Part shown: positions 34,272-43,809 of the stretch, piece by piece
Numbering within the stretch: position 1 is the stretch's first letter
Layout: the number at the start of each line of letters is the position of its first letter
NCBI GenBank assembly: GCA_001730015.1
Contig: MDLA01000097.1
Coordinates: forward strand, 1-64,000
Length of the DNA stretch: 64,000 bases
Direction of reading: 5' to 3'
Origin: Chromatiales bacterium (ex Bugula neritina AB1)
GTDB lineage: Bacteria > Pseudomonadota > Gammaproteobacteria > Granulosicoccales > Granulosicoccaceae
Program-made: the position numbers and the translations under genes
Notes under the pieces: model-generated
The model's input: the letters and a program-made list of their open reading frames with translations, nothing else
What the model was told of the DNA's origin: nothing
The model's database searches: none

Positions 34272-35197
34272 TGCGTGAAATAATAACCGCGGCACTGCAA
34301 CTTGGCCCTATCCAGAAGGCTGAAAGCCGCGCCGATGTTGTCGCGCGCATGATCAGGCTTCTGGAGCAGGCGCACGGGGCCGGTGCAGGCTTTGCCGTAT
34401 TTCCGGAGCTGGCCCTGACCACCTTTTTTCCGCGCTGGTACATGGAAGATCAGTCCGAGGTTGATCAATGGTTTGAGCGCGAGATGCCGGGGCCTGAAAC
34501 CGCCCCACTTTTTGCCCGAGCCCGTGAGCTTAAAATCGCGATCAGCTTTGGCTATGCCGAGCTGACTCCTGAAGGGCAGCATTTCAACACCTCGATTCTG
34601 ACTAACCGTGAAGGTGAAATAATTGGCAGGTACCGCAAGATCCATCTGCCAGGGCATGCAGAGTTTGATACCGAACGCGCTTTTCAGCACCTTGAAAAAC
34701 GCTATTTTCTGCCGGGCGATCTGGGCTTTCCGGTGTGGCGCAATCTCGGCGGCATTATCGGTATGCTGATTTGCAACGACCGCCGCTGGCCAGAGGCCTA
34801 CCGCGTCATGGCGTTGCAGGGTGTGGAGATGATCACGCTGGGTTTCAACACACCGTCTGTCAATTCGCAGATGGGTGACGAAGGTCTTGAAGACCGGTTG
34901 TTTCACCACCGACTCAGCTGCCAGGCAGGTGCTTATCAAAATGCCTCATGGGTGGTGGCTGTCGCCAAGGCTGGAGTGGAGGATGGCCATCCGCTGATCG
35001 GTGGTTCACTGATTATCGACCCCAATGGCAAAATCATGGCTGAAACCCAAACGGAAGAGGACGAGATGATTGTGCATTCGTGCGATCTGGATGCGTGCAA
35101 TTTCGGCAAATCTACCATCTTTGATTTTAAACGCCACCGGCGCATTGAGCACTATGGGCTGATCACCGAGCGTACTGGTGCGCAACCGCCAGCCTGA
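34271..35197 (+). CDS. N-carbamoyl-D-amino acid amidohydrolase (D-carbamoylase)
   Basis: 308 residues of the nitrilase fold with the catalytic triad E46 (FPELALTTFFPRW), K123 (RYRKIHLPG) and C168 (ICNDRRWPE). The FPRWY, HLPGH and NDRRWPE contexts are those of Agrobacterium-type D-carbamoylase, and length is the same. It hydrolyses N-carbamoyl-D-amino acids to the D-amino acid, CO2 and ammonia. AAGGA precedes the ATG by 7-8 bp. It heads a four-gene plus-strand operon with a DapA-like protein, a hydantoinase and a racemase. Confidence 0.92.
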   Translation: MREIITAALQLGPIQKAESRADVVARMIRLLEQAHGAGAGFAVFPELALTTFFPRWYMEDQSEVDQWFEREMPGPETAPLFARARELKIAISFGYAELTPEGQHFNTSILTNREGEIIGRYRKIHLPGHAEFDTERAFQHLEKRYFLPGDLGFPVWRNLGGIIGMLICNDRRWPEAYRVMALQGVEMITLGFNTPSVNSQMGDEGLEDRLFHHRLSCQAGAYQNASWVVAVAKAGVEDGHPLIGGSLIIDPNGKIMAETQTEEDEMIVHSCDLDACNFGKSTIFDFKRHRRIEHYGLITERTGAQPPA

Positions 35198-35247
35198 TGT
35201 TCGCAAATTTTTCGATATCGGTCGAACCGGTAAAGGACACTTTATAA

Positions 35248-36168
35248 ATGCTGACTGAAAGCGCCGCGGGCGTTTATATAATCTCGGCTACGCCGTTCAC
35301 TGAAGCCGGCGCTATCGACTACGCCAGTGCCGACCGGCTTGTGGAGTTCTATCTGCAGCGCGGTGTAACCGGTATGACCATTCTGGGTATGATGGGCGAA
35401 GCGCCGAAGCTTTCGACTGAAGAATCGTCAGCGTTTATGGCGCATATGTTAAAACGTGTTGCGGGCAGGGTGCCTGTGATCGTTGGAGTCTCGAACGCCG
35501 GTATAGCGAATATTGCGGCGTTGAGCCACGCCGCTATGGATCAGGGGGCAGCCGGTGTCATGATCGCGCCGCCGTCGGGCCTTGGTAGCGATGAAAAACA
35601 CTATGGTTACTTTGCGCAATGTTTCGAGGCACTGGGGCCTGATGTGCCCGTCTGCCATCAGGATTTTCCGCTTTCGACTGGTGTCTATTTATCGGCTGAA
35701 CTGTTTATCCGGATGGTTCGCGACTTTCCGCAGCTGGTGATGCTCAAGCACGAAGACTGGCCGGCGCTGAACAAGCTCAGTGCAATCCGCGCTGCTGGCG
35801 GACGGAGGGTATCGATACTCTGCGGCAATGGCGGGATTTTCCTGCCGGAGGAGATGGCACGCGGAGCAGATGGCGCAATGACGGGATTTGCTTTTCCAGA
35901 GATGCTGGTTGAGGTTGTGAACCTTTGCAACGAGGGTGCGCACGATGCGGCCAGCGATCTTTTCGATGCTTATCTTCCGCTGGTTCGGCTTGAACAGCAA
36001 CCCGGCGCGGGTCTGGCGATACGCAAGGAGATCCTGTGCCGTCGCGGAGCGATGGACAGTAGTGCCGTGCGCCTACCAGGGCCTAGGCTAAGCGCTGAGG
36101 ACCAGGCCGAGATAACGCGTCTGCTGGCGCGTTTGGATCGGCGTTTGAATGAACTGCAAAGAGGCTGA
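35248..36168 (+). CDS. DapA-like class I aldolase/lyase family protein
   Basis: 306 residues with the DHDPS/N-acetylneuraminate lyase TIM barrel. The Schiff-base lysine is K167 in VMLKHEDWP. The usual catalytic Tyr of YNVPGRTG is replaced by Gln138 in HQDFPLSTG, and the TT-E loop is GEAPKLS, so it is not a lysine-biosynthesis DapA. It sits inside the hydantoin operon, 50 bp after the carbamoylase and 3 bp before the hydantoinase, so it probably acts on a keto acid or lyase substrate derived from the released amino acid. The exact reaction is unknown. Confidence 0.82.
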   Translation: MLTESAAGVYIISATPFTEAGAIDYASADRLVEFYLQRGVTGMTILGMMGEAPKLSTEESSAFMAHMLKRVAGRVPVIVGVSNAGIANIAALSHAAMDQGAAGVMIAPPSGLGSDEKHYGYFAQCFEALGPDVPVCHQDFPLSTGVYLSAELFIRMVRDFPQLVMLKHEDWPALNKLSAIRAAGGRRVSILCGNGGIFLPEEMARGADGAMTGFAFPEMLVEVVNLCNEGAHDAASDLFDAYLPLVRLEQQPGAGLAIRKEILCRRGAMDSSAVRLPGPRLSAEDQAEITRLLARLDRRLNELQRG

Positions 36169-36171
36169 ATA

Positions 36172-37635
36172 ATGGCAACATTCGACACACTCATTACAGG
36201 CGGCACGGTTGCTAACACCTGTGCCACCTTCCGGGCAGATGTAGGGATCCGTGACGGCAAGATCGCTGCACTGGGTACCGACCTTGGCGACGCGCGTCAA
36301 ACGTTCGACGCACGCGGCAAGTACGTGCTGCCCGGAGGCATTGAAACGCACTGTCATATTGCACAGGAGTCGGCAACCGGTGCAATGACAGCAGATGATT
36401 ATTTCTCTGGCAGCGTTTCGGCAGCCTTCGGCGGTAACACCACCATTGTGCCCTTCGCCGCACAGCACCGGGGCCAGACAATCGCAGATGTGGTGCGCCA
36501 GTACGATGACCGTGCCGCGCCGAAATCAGTGCTCGACTATTCCTATCATCTGATCGTCACCGACCCGACCGACGTTGCCATCAACGAAGAGTTGCCCGCA
36601 GCGTTCGCACGCGGCATCACGTCATTCAAAGTTTTCATGACCTATGACAAGATGATTGTCTCGGACGAGCAGTTCCTCGACATCCTGGTTATGGCTCGCA
36701 ACAACGGCGGGCTCACCATGGTGCATGCAGAAAACAATGCCATGATCAAATGGATGGTCGATCGCCTGATCGACCGCGGCTACGATGCACCTAGATATCA
36801 TGCCGTCAGCCATCCGCGTGCCTCCGAGATTGAGGCCGTCAGACGTGGCATCGCGCTGGCTTCTTTCGTCGAAGCGCCTTTGCTGTTTGTGCACATCTCT
36901 ACTGATGCCGGCGCCCGGGCAGTGGCAGAGGCTCGCATGGACGGACGCATGATCTTTGGCGAGACCTGCCCGCAATACATGTTCCTGACAGCCGACGATC
37001 TGGATCGTGAGGGCGCAGAGGGGGTGAAATTCTGTTGCTCGCCACCGCTGCGCGATTTACAGACGCAAACCGATATGTGGAGGCATCTGAACGCCGGCAG
37101 CTTGCAGCTTTACTCGTCAGACCATGCGCCCTACCGTTTTGACGCATCGGGCAAACTTTCGGCCGGAGACAACCCGCCGTTTAACCGGGTTGCTAATGGT
37201 CTGCCTGGTATAGAACTGCGCGCACCGCTGCTGTTTTCCGAAGGCGTGCAAAAAGGCCGAATCACGCTCGGCACCTTTGTCGCATTAACAGCGGCAAATG
37301 CCGCTGGAATTTTTGGCATGGACGACCGCAAAGGTTCTATCGCCATTGGCTACGACGCCGACATTGCCATATGGGATCCGCAAAAAGTAACCCGTGTCAG
37401 TGCGGCAGGCATGCACGACAATATGGACTATACGCCTTTCGACGGTATGGAGTTGCAGGGCTGGCCTGTTACCGTAATCAATCAAGGCCGCACTATTGTT
37501 GACGCTGGCGAGCTGAAGGCTGTGGCGGGGTCTGGTTCGTTTATCGCTCGCAAACCGTTCGACCCAACCGGTTTTCTACCACCGCGTGAACCGGAGATGG
37601 CCGAGGCAACCAATTTCGGTGCTAAGCTGTTTTAG
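36172..37635 (+). CDS. D-hydantoinase/dihydropyrimidinase
   Basis: 487 residues, amidohydrolase superfamily. Binuclear metal site residues are all present: H60 and H62 (ETHCH), carbamylated K153 (SFKVFMTYDK), H185 (MVHAEN), H241 (FVHIST) and D317 (YSSDHAPY). It opens hydantoins or dihydropyrimidines to N-carbamoyl amino acids, feeding the D-carbamoylase two genes upstream. Whether the natural substrate is dihydrouracil or a 5-substituted hydantoin is open; the carbamoylase and racemase partners favour hydantoins. Confidence 0.92.
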   Translation: MATFDTLITGGTVANTCATFRADVGIRDGKIAALGTDLGDARQTFDARGKYVLPGGIETHCHIAQESATGAMTADDYFSGSVSAAFGGNTTIVPFAAQHRGQTIADVVRQYDDRAAPKSVLDYSYHLIVTDPTDVAINEELPAAFARGITSFKVFMTYDKMIVSDEQFLDILVMARNNGGLTMVHAENNAMIKWMVDRLIDRGYDAPRYHAVSHPRASEIEAVRRGIALASFVEAPLLFVHISTDAGARAVAEARMDGRMIFGETCPQYMFLTADDLDREGAEGVKFCCSPPLRDLQTQTDMWRHLNAGSLQLYSSDHAPYRFDASGKLSAGDNPPFNRVANGLPGIELRAPLLFSEGVQKGRITLGTFVALTAANAAGIFGMDDRKGSIAIGYDADIAIWDPQKVTRVSAAGMHDNMDYTPFDGMELQGWPVTVINQGRTIVDAGELKAVAGSGSFIARKPFDPTGFLPPREPEMAEATNFGAKLF

Positions 37636-37663
37636 GGATTATTGTTCTCGGACAGGCTATTTT

Positions 37664-38311
37664 ATGAAAAAGATACTGGTAATAAACCCCAACTCTAACG
37701 AAGCTGTTACGCAGGGTTTGCGAGAGTGTCTTGCGCCGCTGCAGATACCCGGGCTGGTCGAAACTGAGTGCATGACACTCGCTGAAGGCCCGTTCGGTAT
37801 AGAATCCAGACTGGACAGTGAAAGCGTTGTTCTGCCACTACGCCGTGTGGTGCTGGAGCGTGAAGATGCCGATGCCTATGTTATAGCCTGCTATTCCGAC
37901 CCTGGTCTGGCGCTGTGCCGTGAAGCAACAGAGAAACCGGTTTTTGGTATTCAGGAAAGTGGATTGTTCTCGGCACTGCAGCGTGGCGAGCGAGTGGGCG
38001 TAGTAGCGCTGGGTCTGAAGTCTATCGCGCGTCACCTACCCTACATTCGAGCCCTGGGGCTGGAAAGTCGCCTCGCCGCAGAGCGCCCGTTGCACCTGTC
38101 TGTGGCGCAAAGTGAGGAAGCAGCGGCCTATCCCAGAATAGAAGAGGTTGCTCGTGCTCTGGTTGAGCAGGATATGGCTGATACAATTCTAGTGGGTTGT
38201 GCGGGCCTCGCGCGACATTGCGAAGCGCTGGAAAACGCACTGGGCATACCCGTTACGGAGCCAACTCAGGCGGCAGTGTCGCAAGCGCTAGGTGCCGTGT
38301 TACTTCGCTAG
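37664..38311 (+). CDS. Hydantoin/Asp-Glu racemase family protein
   Basis: 215 residues from ATG 37664; the longer frame overlaps the hydantoinase and is rejected. KILVINPNSNEAVTQGL is the typical N-terminus, with two catalytic Cys: C76 in ACYSDPGL and one in the later GCAGLARH, about 105 residues on. Racemases of this family epimerise hydantoins so that a D-specific hydantoinase can use both enantiomers. It is the last gene of the operon, 28 bp after the hydantoinase. Confidence 0.88.
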   Translation: MKKILVINPNSNEAVTQGLRECLAPLQIPGLVETECMTLAEGPFGIESRLDSESVVLPLRRVVLEREDADAYVIACYSDPGLALCREATEKPVFGIQESGLFSALQRGERVGVVALGLKSIARHLPYIRALGLESRLAAERPLHLSVAQSEEAAAYPRIEEVARALVEQDMADTILVGCAGLARHCEALENALGIPVTEPTQAAVSQALGAVLLR

Positions 38312-38425
38312 AGCCCGTACGAAGGGTAAATTAGCAAGACACCCATCCTAAATTCATTGGTGTTTAATCAGCAGGCTGCAAACCATACTATTAGCCATTA
38401 AGCGAGTGGCAATCACGTAAACACT

Positions 38426-40195
38426 ATGACGAATCGACTATTCCAGGAAGCCGCAACAACTGTTGAGACGCTCGACGAACTTGCAAAGTTGGCGAACTAC
38501 TCCTTCGTTGACACTCTTAATTGTGATCCTGATGCGAAAGCAGACGGTGCTGACCACGCGCCACGACAAGTCTTCACAGGCCACTATGTCCCTGTCGCTC
38601 CCACCGCAATCAAAGACCCTGTGTACGTCACGCACAGCAGGACCCTTTTTCGCGAGCTTGGCTTCGCCGACGAGATGGCGCTGTCGGACGACTTTGTGCG
38701 CATGTTTTCCGGCGACATCTCGCACGTGCCTGAACCGATGCGCAAGGTTGGTTGGGCTTGTGGGTACACGTTGTCTATCTTCGGCACGGAGTACTACCAG
38801 CAGTGCCCGTTTCAAACCGGTAACGGATATGGAGACGGTCGGGCGGTTTCTGTGCTTGAGGTGCTCATCAATGGTCAGTGCTGGGAGATGCAGCTGAAAG
38901 GTGGTGGGCCAACGCCATACTGCCGTGGGGCGGATGGTCGAGCTGTCCTGCGTTCGAGTGTCCGGGAGTTCCTGGCGCAGGAGCACATGCACGCGCTTGG
39001 AGTGCCAACGTCACGGTCCCTTAGTTTATACGTTTCTAAAACGGAGAAGGTCAGGCGGCCGTGGTACTCAGAGGGCTCGCGCTCGATGGATCCGGACATG
39101 CTGGTATCCGAAGCGGTCGCCGTCTCGACTCGTGTCGCGCCGTCGTTTATTCGGATAGGTCAGCTCGAACTCTTCGGTCGCCGTGCCCGCAAGAAGGAGC
39201 ACCCTGAAGCGATGGAGGAACTTGAGAAAATTGTATTGCACTTGATTGATCGTGAGTACAGTGACGTCATCGATAAGACGCTAACCACGCCCGAGAAAGT
39301 GGTTTTACTTGCGCGCGAGTACCGCAGCCGCCTTACCTCGCTTGTGGCGAACTGGATCCGCGTGGGCTACTGCCAGGGCAATTTCAATAGTGACAACTGC
39401 GCGGCGGGTGGCTTCACACTCGACTACGGTCCCTTTGGATTCTGTGACGACTTCAACCCGGACTACCAGCCATGGGCGAGAGGCGGGCAGCACTTCTCAT
39501 TTCTCAATCAGACAGTGGCAGCAGAACGCAACTTCCACATGTTTCTGACGGCGTTAGGGGTGTTGCTAAAATCGGATCAGGATTATCTGCGACAGCTTGA
39601 AGAGATAGGAAGTGGTTTTTCACTAGTGATGCAAGAGCAGATGGAGAAAATGTGGGCTGCCAAATTGGGGCTTGGTACTTTTCACGCTGCTTTGTTCAAT
39701 GAGCTGGCATCGCTCATGGTGCAGACTCCTGTCGATTACACCATCTTCTTCCGCGAACTCTCAACGCTGCCTGACGACATTGGTCCGCTCAAAAAAAGCT
39801 TCTACAAGGGGCTGGAGCACACCGGGACTTTAAGGCACCTGACGTATGAGACAGACCCCGAAGGAATGGAAAAGCGGTGGTCAGAGTGGCTAAAAAAATG
39901 GAAATCGCTGATCGACAGCGCTGCGAGCGGAAATGCAACTCCGCTGCGCTCCCGTGAGGAGGTCTCCAGGCAGATGAAACTGGTCAATCCGAAATACAGT
40001 TTGCGAGGCTGGTTGGTTGTACCGGCCTATCAGCAAGCGGCCGAAGGGGACTACACTCTGGTTCGAGAGCTGCAGGAAGTTATGACGCAGCCTTACGCCG
40101 AGCAGTCGAAGGACGTGGAGGAGAAATACTATAGACTTAAACCATCTGAGTTCTTTGAGATCGGTGGATTGTCGCATTATAGCTGCTCGTCGTAA
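38426..40195 (+). CDS. selO: Protein adenylyltransferase SelO (YdiU/UPF0061 family)
   Basis: 589 residues of the pseudokinase-fold SelO family that AMPylates protein Ser/Thr/Tyr residues. Recognisable are [44 protein letters not shown] and the active-site loop [27 protein letters not shown] (NTDN-type Asn and Asp retained). It ends in YSCSS, with Cys where animal homologues carry selenocysteine. It is longer than E. coli YdiU (478) and lacks a visible Shine-Dalgarno, hinting at separate ancestry. A possible group II intron remnant begins just after its stop. Confidence 0.88.
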   Translation: MTNRLFQEAATTVETLDELAKLANYSFVDTLNCDPDAKADGADHAPRQVFTGHYVPVAPTAIKDPVYVTHSRTLFRELGFADEMALSDDFVRMFSGDISHVPEPMRKVGWACGYTLSIFGTEYYQQCPFQTGNGYGDGRAVSVLEVLINGQCWEMQLKGGGPTPYCRGADGRAVLRSSVREFLAQEHMHALGVPTSRSLSLYVSKTEKVRRPWYSEGSRSMDPDMLVSEAVAVSTRVAPSFIRIGQLELFGRRARKKEHPEAMEELEKIVLHLIDREYSDVIDKTLTTPEKVVLLAREYRSRLTSLVANWIRVGYCQGNFNSDNCAAGGFTLDYGPFGFCDDFNPDYQPWARGGQHFSFLNQTVAAERNFHMFLTALGVLLKSDQDYLRQLEEIGSGFSLVMQEQMEKMWAAKLGLGTFHAALFNELASLMVQTPVDYTIFFRELSTLPDDIGPLKKSFYKGLEHTGTLRHLTYETDPEGMEKRWSEWLKKWKSLIDSAASGNATPLRSREEVSRQMKLVNPKYSLRGWLVVPAYQQAAEGDYTLVRELQEVMTQPYAEQSKDVEEKYYRLKPSEFFEIGGLSHYSCSS

Positions 40196-40239
40196 TTGAC
40201 CGAAAACCGTTCATTGTCGGGCAGACTCATGAGAGCCTG

Positions 40240-40317
40240 GCTTGTTGGGAGCCGCCCGTGCGGGGCTGCATGCAGGGTGCGTGGGGAGGGCTGGCTAGAT
40301 ACCAGCCCTCACCCTAT
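40240..40317 (+). mobile_element. Possible 3' end (domains V-VI) of a group II intron
   Basis: GGGAGCCGCCCGTGCGGGG...GCAGGGTGC resembles a degenerate domain V, followed by a 9-bp stem GAGGGCTGG (40286-40294)/complement (40302-40310) with a 7-base loop, then an unpaired A at 40311 and CCCTAT. A bulged A about 7 bases before an AY end is the layout of domain VI and the 3' splice site. No reverse transcriptase is present. It could instead simply be the selO terminator. Confidence 0.35.
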
Positions 40318-41006
40318 TCAGCGCATTCTGACGCAAATTTCTGAATTTCGATTGCTGCCTGCTTTGGCTCAGATTGGAGTAGAAAATGCTGAGCGTTAAA
40401 TTCTACTACTTTCACATCTGATTTTAAGGCGAGTATTTTTTTTAGATTTTTCTTCGGCACCACAAAGTCTTTTACTCCTCGAAAGTAAACTATTGGGACA
40501 TTACATTCTCTTAGCGCCTGAGTGGCATCTACGTTAAATATTTCACTTATGCGCGCCGCGAGAACTGTTGGTGAGACTCTCTGAAGCTCGACGGAAATTG
40601 CCGAGATAAGTGATTGGTTCTCTTTTTTACTCAATGCCGATCTGATGCTGTATATGGGTTTTGCAAAAGAAAACCCGATGGACCAAGGTAGGTATTTACC
40701 AACTTTATAGTTAGGTGCAGAAACGAATGAAGCAACCAGAATAACCCCGATTAGTCCTGCTGGCCTTTTCTCAGAAATAAACAATGCGACAGGGCCTGAA
40801 AACGATTCACCAAGCAGTATGTACTGCCCTTTTATATTTTTAACTTCATTTAGAACCTGAGACGTTAACTCATTGTAGGATTTTGATATCTCGCACGGAT
40901 AAGAAATAGCCAACACGTTGAACTCATCCTGGGTATATTTCAATAACGGATTAAACAATCCGGATGTGCCGTTGAGACCAGGCAACAATACTATTGTGAT
41001 TTTCAA
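40314..41006 (-). CDS. Alpha/beta-hydrolase, A+T-rich and probably acquired
   Basis: 230 residues. IVLLPGLNGTSGLF gives the oxyanion-hole strand, GESFSGPVA the nucleophile elbow (Ser), and AQHFLLQSEPKQ the catalytic His; the acid is likely in FRGVKDFVV. Codon use is strikingly A/T-rich (Lys AAA, Ile ATA/ATT, Phe TTT) compared with selO and the surrounding genes, which suggests recent transfer. It lies directly against the intron-like remnant. Substrate unknown. Confidence 0.75.
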   Translation of the reverse strand: MKITIVLLPGLNGTSGLFNPLLKYTQDEFNVLAISYPCEISKSYNELTSQVLNEVKNIKGQYILLGESFSGPVALFISEKRPAGLIGVILVASFVSAPNYKVGKYLPWSIGFSFAKPIYSIRSALSKKENQSLISAISVELQRVSPTVLAARISEIFNVDATQALRECNVPIVYFRGVKDFVVPKKNLKKILALKSDVKVVEFNAQHFLLQSEPKQAAIEIQKFASECAE

Positions 41007-41701
41007 TGTCTCTTTTCTCGTCTAGCGCCTAGCGAAGCGGCAATTGCTGCAGTCGACGTTTCCTAGTGAAACCCAGGTTCGTTCTTAATATTAGCAGGCG
41101 CGTGGGGATGCTTGCGAGTCTGGCTACGGCTCGGCACGTAGTAACCGCCCTGGTACAGACCCGTATGCCAGGTGATGTGGAAGAGGATAGAAACCCCTTC
41201 TTATCCGTTTTATGTGCTTTCTCCGCTATATCCCCTCAGTCTCCTGGTCGTTTGCTTTATTGAATAGTTTATTCATGCGTTTGGTGTTGAAATACGGTTA
41301 AATTAAATCAAGAACATCATTAACCTGGCTTGGCCCTAAAAAATACTCACGATCTTTAATCGCTTTCCAGCCATCTTTGTATGGAAACTGCGAATATGAG
41401 AGTAGCTGGAATATACCTTCTGAAGTGAGTGGTGAAATAATGGGTGCAGGTCTGTTAATTCTTGTGTGTGTATCTGTGGTTGATGAGCGTAAAATGCGAT
41501 CATCACACCTGTGGGTTCACGAGCTAAGGGTGTCAGGCACGCGGTTCACTAAAAATACATTGCCGAAGTGAATTGCTGGTTCAGTCGAACAGAATGATTC
41601 GCAGATTATTACGGTTGAAGTTTTCTGTGGTGCTGCGAATTCAGTGAGTGAGCTCCCGGCATTACAAATATCTATTAACAAACAAAATTTCTGGACTCTT
41701 T
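41007..41701. other. Long noncoding stretch, no convincing gene
   Basis: About 700 bp with only short unsupported frames. It contains GGTGTCAGGCACGCGG at about 41528, which resembles extragenic sequences found near REP-type tyrosine transposases, but no transposase or paired hairpin was found. With the A+T-rich hydrolase on one side it may be part of a decayed acquired segment. Confidence 0.4.
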
Positions 41702-41992
41702 ATGCCTTATGGTTACGTCATTGCGCAAATTCATGTAACAGACCCGGAGACCTATGCGGAATATATAAAGCTGGTGTTACCAACAATCCAGCATTTTGGT
41801 GGAGAGTTCATCGTTCGAGGCGGGAAGTCTGAGAGTTTTGAGGGCATTCCGCCGGGTGACCGTAACGTGATTATTCGTTTTCCGAGCTATACCGCCGCAC
41901 ATGATTGGTATCATTCCAGTGAGTATGCCGATGCTAAAAAACTCCGAATGTCTGCATCAACCAGCGTGCAGACCATTGTTGAAGGGGTGTAA
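41702..41992 (+). CDS. DUF1330 family protein
   Basis: 96 residues from ATG 41702 (the frame is open upstream to 41648 without a ribosome site). YVIAQIHVTDPETYAEYIKLVLPTIQHFGGEFIVRGG and EGIPPGDRNVIIRFPSYTAAHDWYHSSEY are the two characteristic blocks of DUF1330, a ferredoxin-like dimeric alpha-beta barrel fold. The biochemical role of the family is not established. It is a monocistronic gene with no helpful neighbours. Confidence 0.88.
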   Translation: MPYGYVIAQIHVTDPETYAEYIKLVLPTIQHFGGEFIVRGGKSESFEGIPPGDRNVIIRFPSYTAAHDWYHSSEYADAKKLRMSASTSVQTIVEGV

Positions 41993-42160
41993 TATTTCGA
42001 GGCAATGTGTGACTGCGACTGTCACTTGCTTTTATGGATGTGTGATCAGGCGTTCTGGAATTGGGGTTCGGGTGCTGCGGTAGTTTGCAGATGGGGGCCT
42101 GATTTCCAGGGAGCGTGATATAGTTAATTTATTGCCTTAACAACCTTATCAGAGCTTCAC

Positions 42161-42808
42161 ATGAAACTGTTAATTCAGACGTTAATTACCGCTACGGCGG
42201 CTTTGATCTTTGCTCAGCCGGTACTGGCGCATCATCCTCTTGGTGGCTTGCCTATGGAGTCCTTCAGCGATGGCTTGCTTTCCGGCCTTGGGCATCCGGT
42301 GCTGGGTTTTGATCACCTGTTTTTTATTCTGGTTGCGGGAATAATCGCGACGTATTCGGGTTACGGTAAAACTGCGCTGGTGGTGTTGATCAGTGGTGTG
42401 CTGGCGGGGGTTATGCTGAATGTACGGGGTGTCTTGTTGCCGGCTCCTGAGTTTCTGGTTGCTCTCTCGCTGATATTATTAGGTGGTATTGGCGTCTACG
42501 GGAAATCACTTGCGGTTTTGCCGTTGGTTGCGCTGTTCGGTGGCCTGGGGCTGTGTCACGGCTGGGCGTTTGGACAGACCATTGTGCAGCAGGAGCTGGT
42601 ATCGCCGTCTGTGTTGTCCGGTTACCTTGCCGGTCTGGCAATTGTGCAATGGCTGCTTGGTGTTGGCAGTGGCAGTGTAGCGGTTAAACTATTCGGAATT
42701 CTATCGTCAACTGATCTTAGAGCGAGGCTTGCTTGTGCGATGGTGACTGGTGTGGGTGTTACCTATTTTTTTGAGCATGCAGAAAGTGTTGTATTCAGTG
42801 TTTTATAA
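42161..42808 (+). CDS. HupE/UreJ family membrane protein
   Basis: 215 residues: a signal-like first helix ending in VLAHHPLGG, then about six membrane helices. The family motif HP-x-x-G-x-DHL is present as GHPVLGFDHLFFIL, and GLCHGWAFG supplies another His/Cys site. HupE/UreJ proteins transport nickel or cobalt; no hydrogenase or urease genes are in view, so supply of cobalt for cobalamin is one alternative (a cobalamin enzyme candidate lies at 32.3-33.5 kb). The transport role is inferred from family. Confidence 0.88.
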   Translation: MKLLIQTLITATAALIFAQPVLAHHPLGGLPMESFSDGLLSGLGHPVLGFDHLFFILVAGIIATYSGYGKTALVVLISGVLAGVMLNVRGVLLPAPEFLVALSLILLGGIGVYGKSLAVLPLVALFGGLGLCHGWAFGQTIVQQELVSPSVLSGYLAGLAIVQWLLGVGSGSVAVKLFGILSSTDLRARLACAMVTGVGVTYFFEHAESVVFSVL

Positions 42809-42838
42809 TGGCTTGAAGTGATCGGAAATTGAAGGTGT

Positions 42839-43720
42839 TCAGCTACCGCGACGTGACAGGGTAATGGCCAGTAGAATTACCCCAAGGGCAATATAGGCAT
42901 TGGCTGTCAGGCGTTCGTGTAGAAAAACAGCACCAAGTAAAACCCCGACTAACGGAACCATGAAGTTTATCTGGCTAAGAAAAGATGCGCCCTGTCTGTC
43001 AATTATGACCAGGATCATCCAGGTTGCCAGCGCGGTCGGGAAAATGGCAAGCACGACAATTGACATCACTGGTACGAATGTCGGGCTAAGCTGCCATGGC
43101 TGATCTATAAGGAGACTTACCGGTAGTGCCATTAGTGTGCTGGAAATTAACAGTGCACAGATCATTGGGAGCTTTGGCAGTGTTACCAGCTTTCGTGTTA
43201 GGACTGCGTTAATCGCGTAGCATAATGCAGCGCATAGAATTGCCAGTTGACGAAATGTATCGTCGCCGATATTCGTTAACGTTGCTGGCCCCATTAAGAT
43301 CACAATGCCCGCTATACCGCAGAATACACTTGCAACTTTCCAGCGGTTGAGTTTTTCATCGTCGGTGAAAATCTGCGCCAGTACCAGCGTTGATAGCGGC
43401 ATTATTGCCATGAAAATGGCGGTCAGACCCGCTTCCACTTTGACTTGTCCCCAGCTAATAAGAAAAAAGGGGATGGCGTTACCGAAAGCGGCAGCCGCGA
43501 TAATGTAACCCCAGATTGCACCTTTGGCTGGAAGGTTTTGCATTTTAATCTTAAGTAGTGCAAACATGATTACAGCCGCTAGCAGAAGGCGTGCGGCCAC
43601 CAAAGTTGCGGGTGGTATGTCTGTGACGCTAATCCTGATAAAAATAAAGCTGCTGCCGAGTATGGCTGACAGGCTGACTAGCAGAAAGTAATCGTGAGCG
43701 GAAGGTCGCGAACGTAGCAC
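42839..43720 (-). CDS. EamA/DMT-family transporter
   Basis: About 293 residues from GTG 43720, which has AGGA ten bases upstream; the frame stays open to a TTG at 43813 overlapping the previous stop, which would add 31 unlikely residues. Ten hydrophobic helices form two EamA repeats (SAILGSSFIFIRISVTDIPPATLVAARLLLA and the second half after residue 150). Members export amino acids or other metabolites. It follows the epoxide hydrolase gene on the same strand and may share its transcript. Confidence 0.88.
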   Translation of the reverse strand: MLRSRPSAHDYFLLVSLSAILGSSFIFIRISVTDIPPATLVAARLLLAAVIMFALLKIKMQNLPAKGAIWGYIIAAAAFGNAIPFFLISWGQVKVEAGLTAIFMAIMPLSTLVLAQIFTDDEKLNRWKVASVFCGIAGIVILMGPATLTNIGDDTFRQLAILCAALCYAINAVLTRKLVTLPKLPMICALLISSTLMALPVSLLIDQPWQLSPTFVPVMSIVVLAIFPTALATWMILVIIDRQGASFLSQINFMVPLVGVLLGAVFLHERLTANAYIALGVILLAITLSRRGS

Positions 43721-43809
43721 TATAGATAAATCCTGATGGATGCAATCAGGTAGGTTACCGCTAATCCGTAATTGATACCGGTTTAATATGAGACTTACTT
43801 TTTGCTGGT

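Noticed and set aside
34268-34939. 223-residue minus-strand open frame
   Set aside because: It is fully antisense to the D-carbamoylase, whose catalytic triad is intact.
41377-41571. 64-residue frame in the noncoding stretch
   Set aside because: No ribosome site, no coding composition and no family resemblance.
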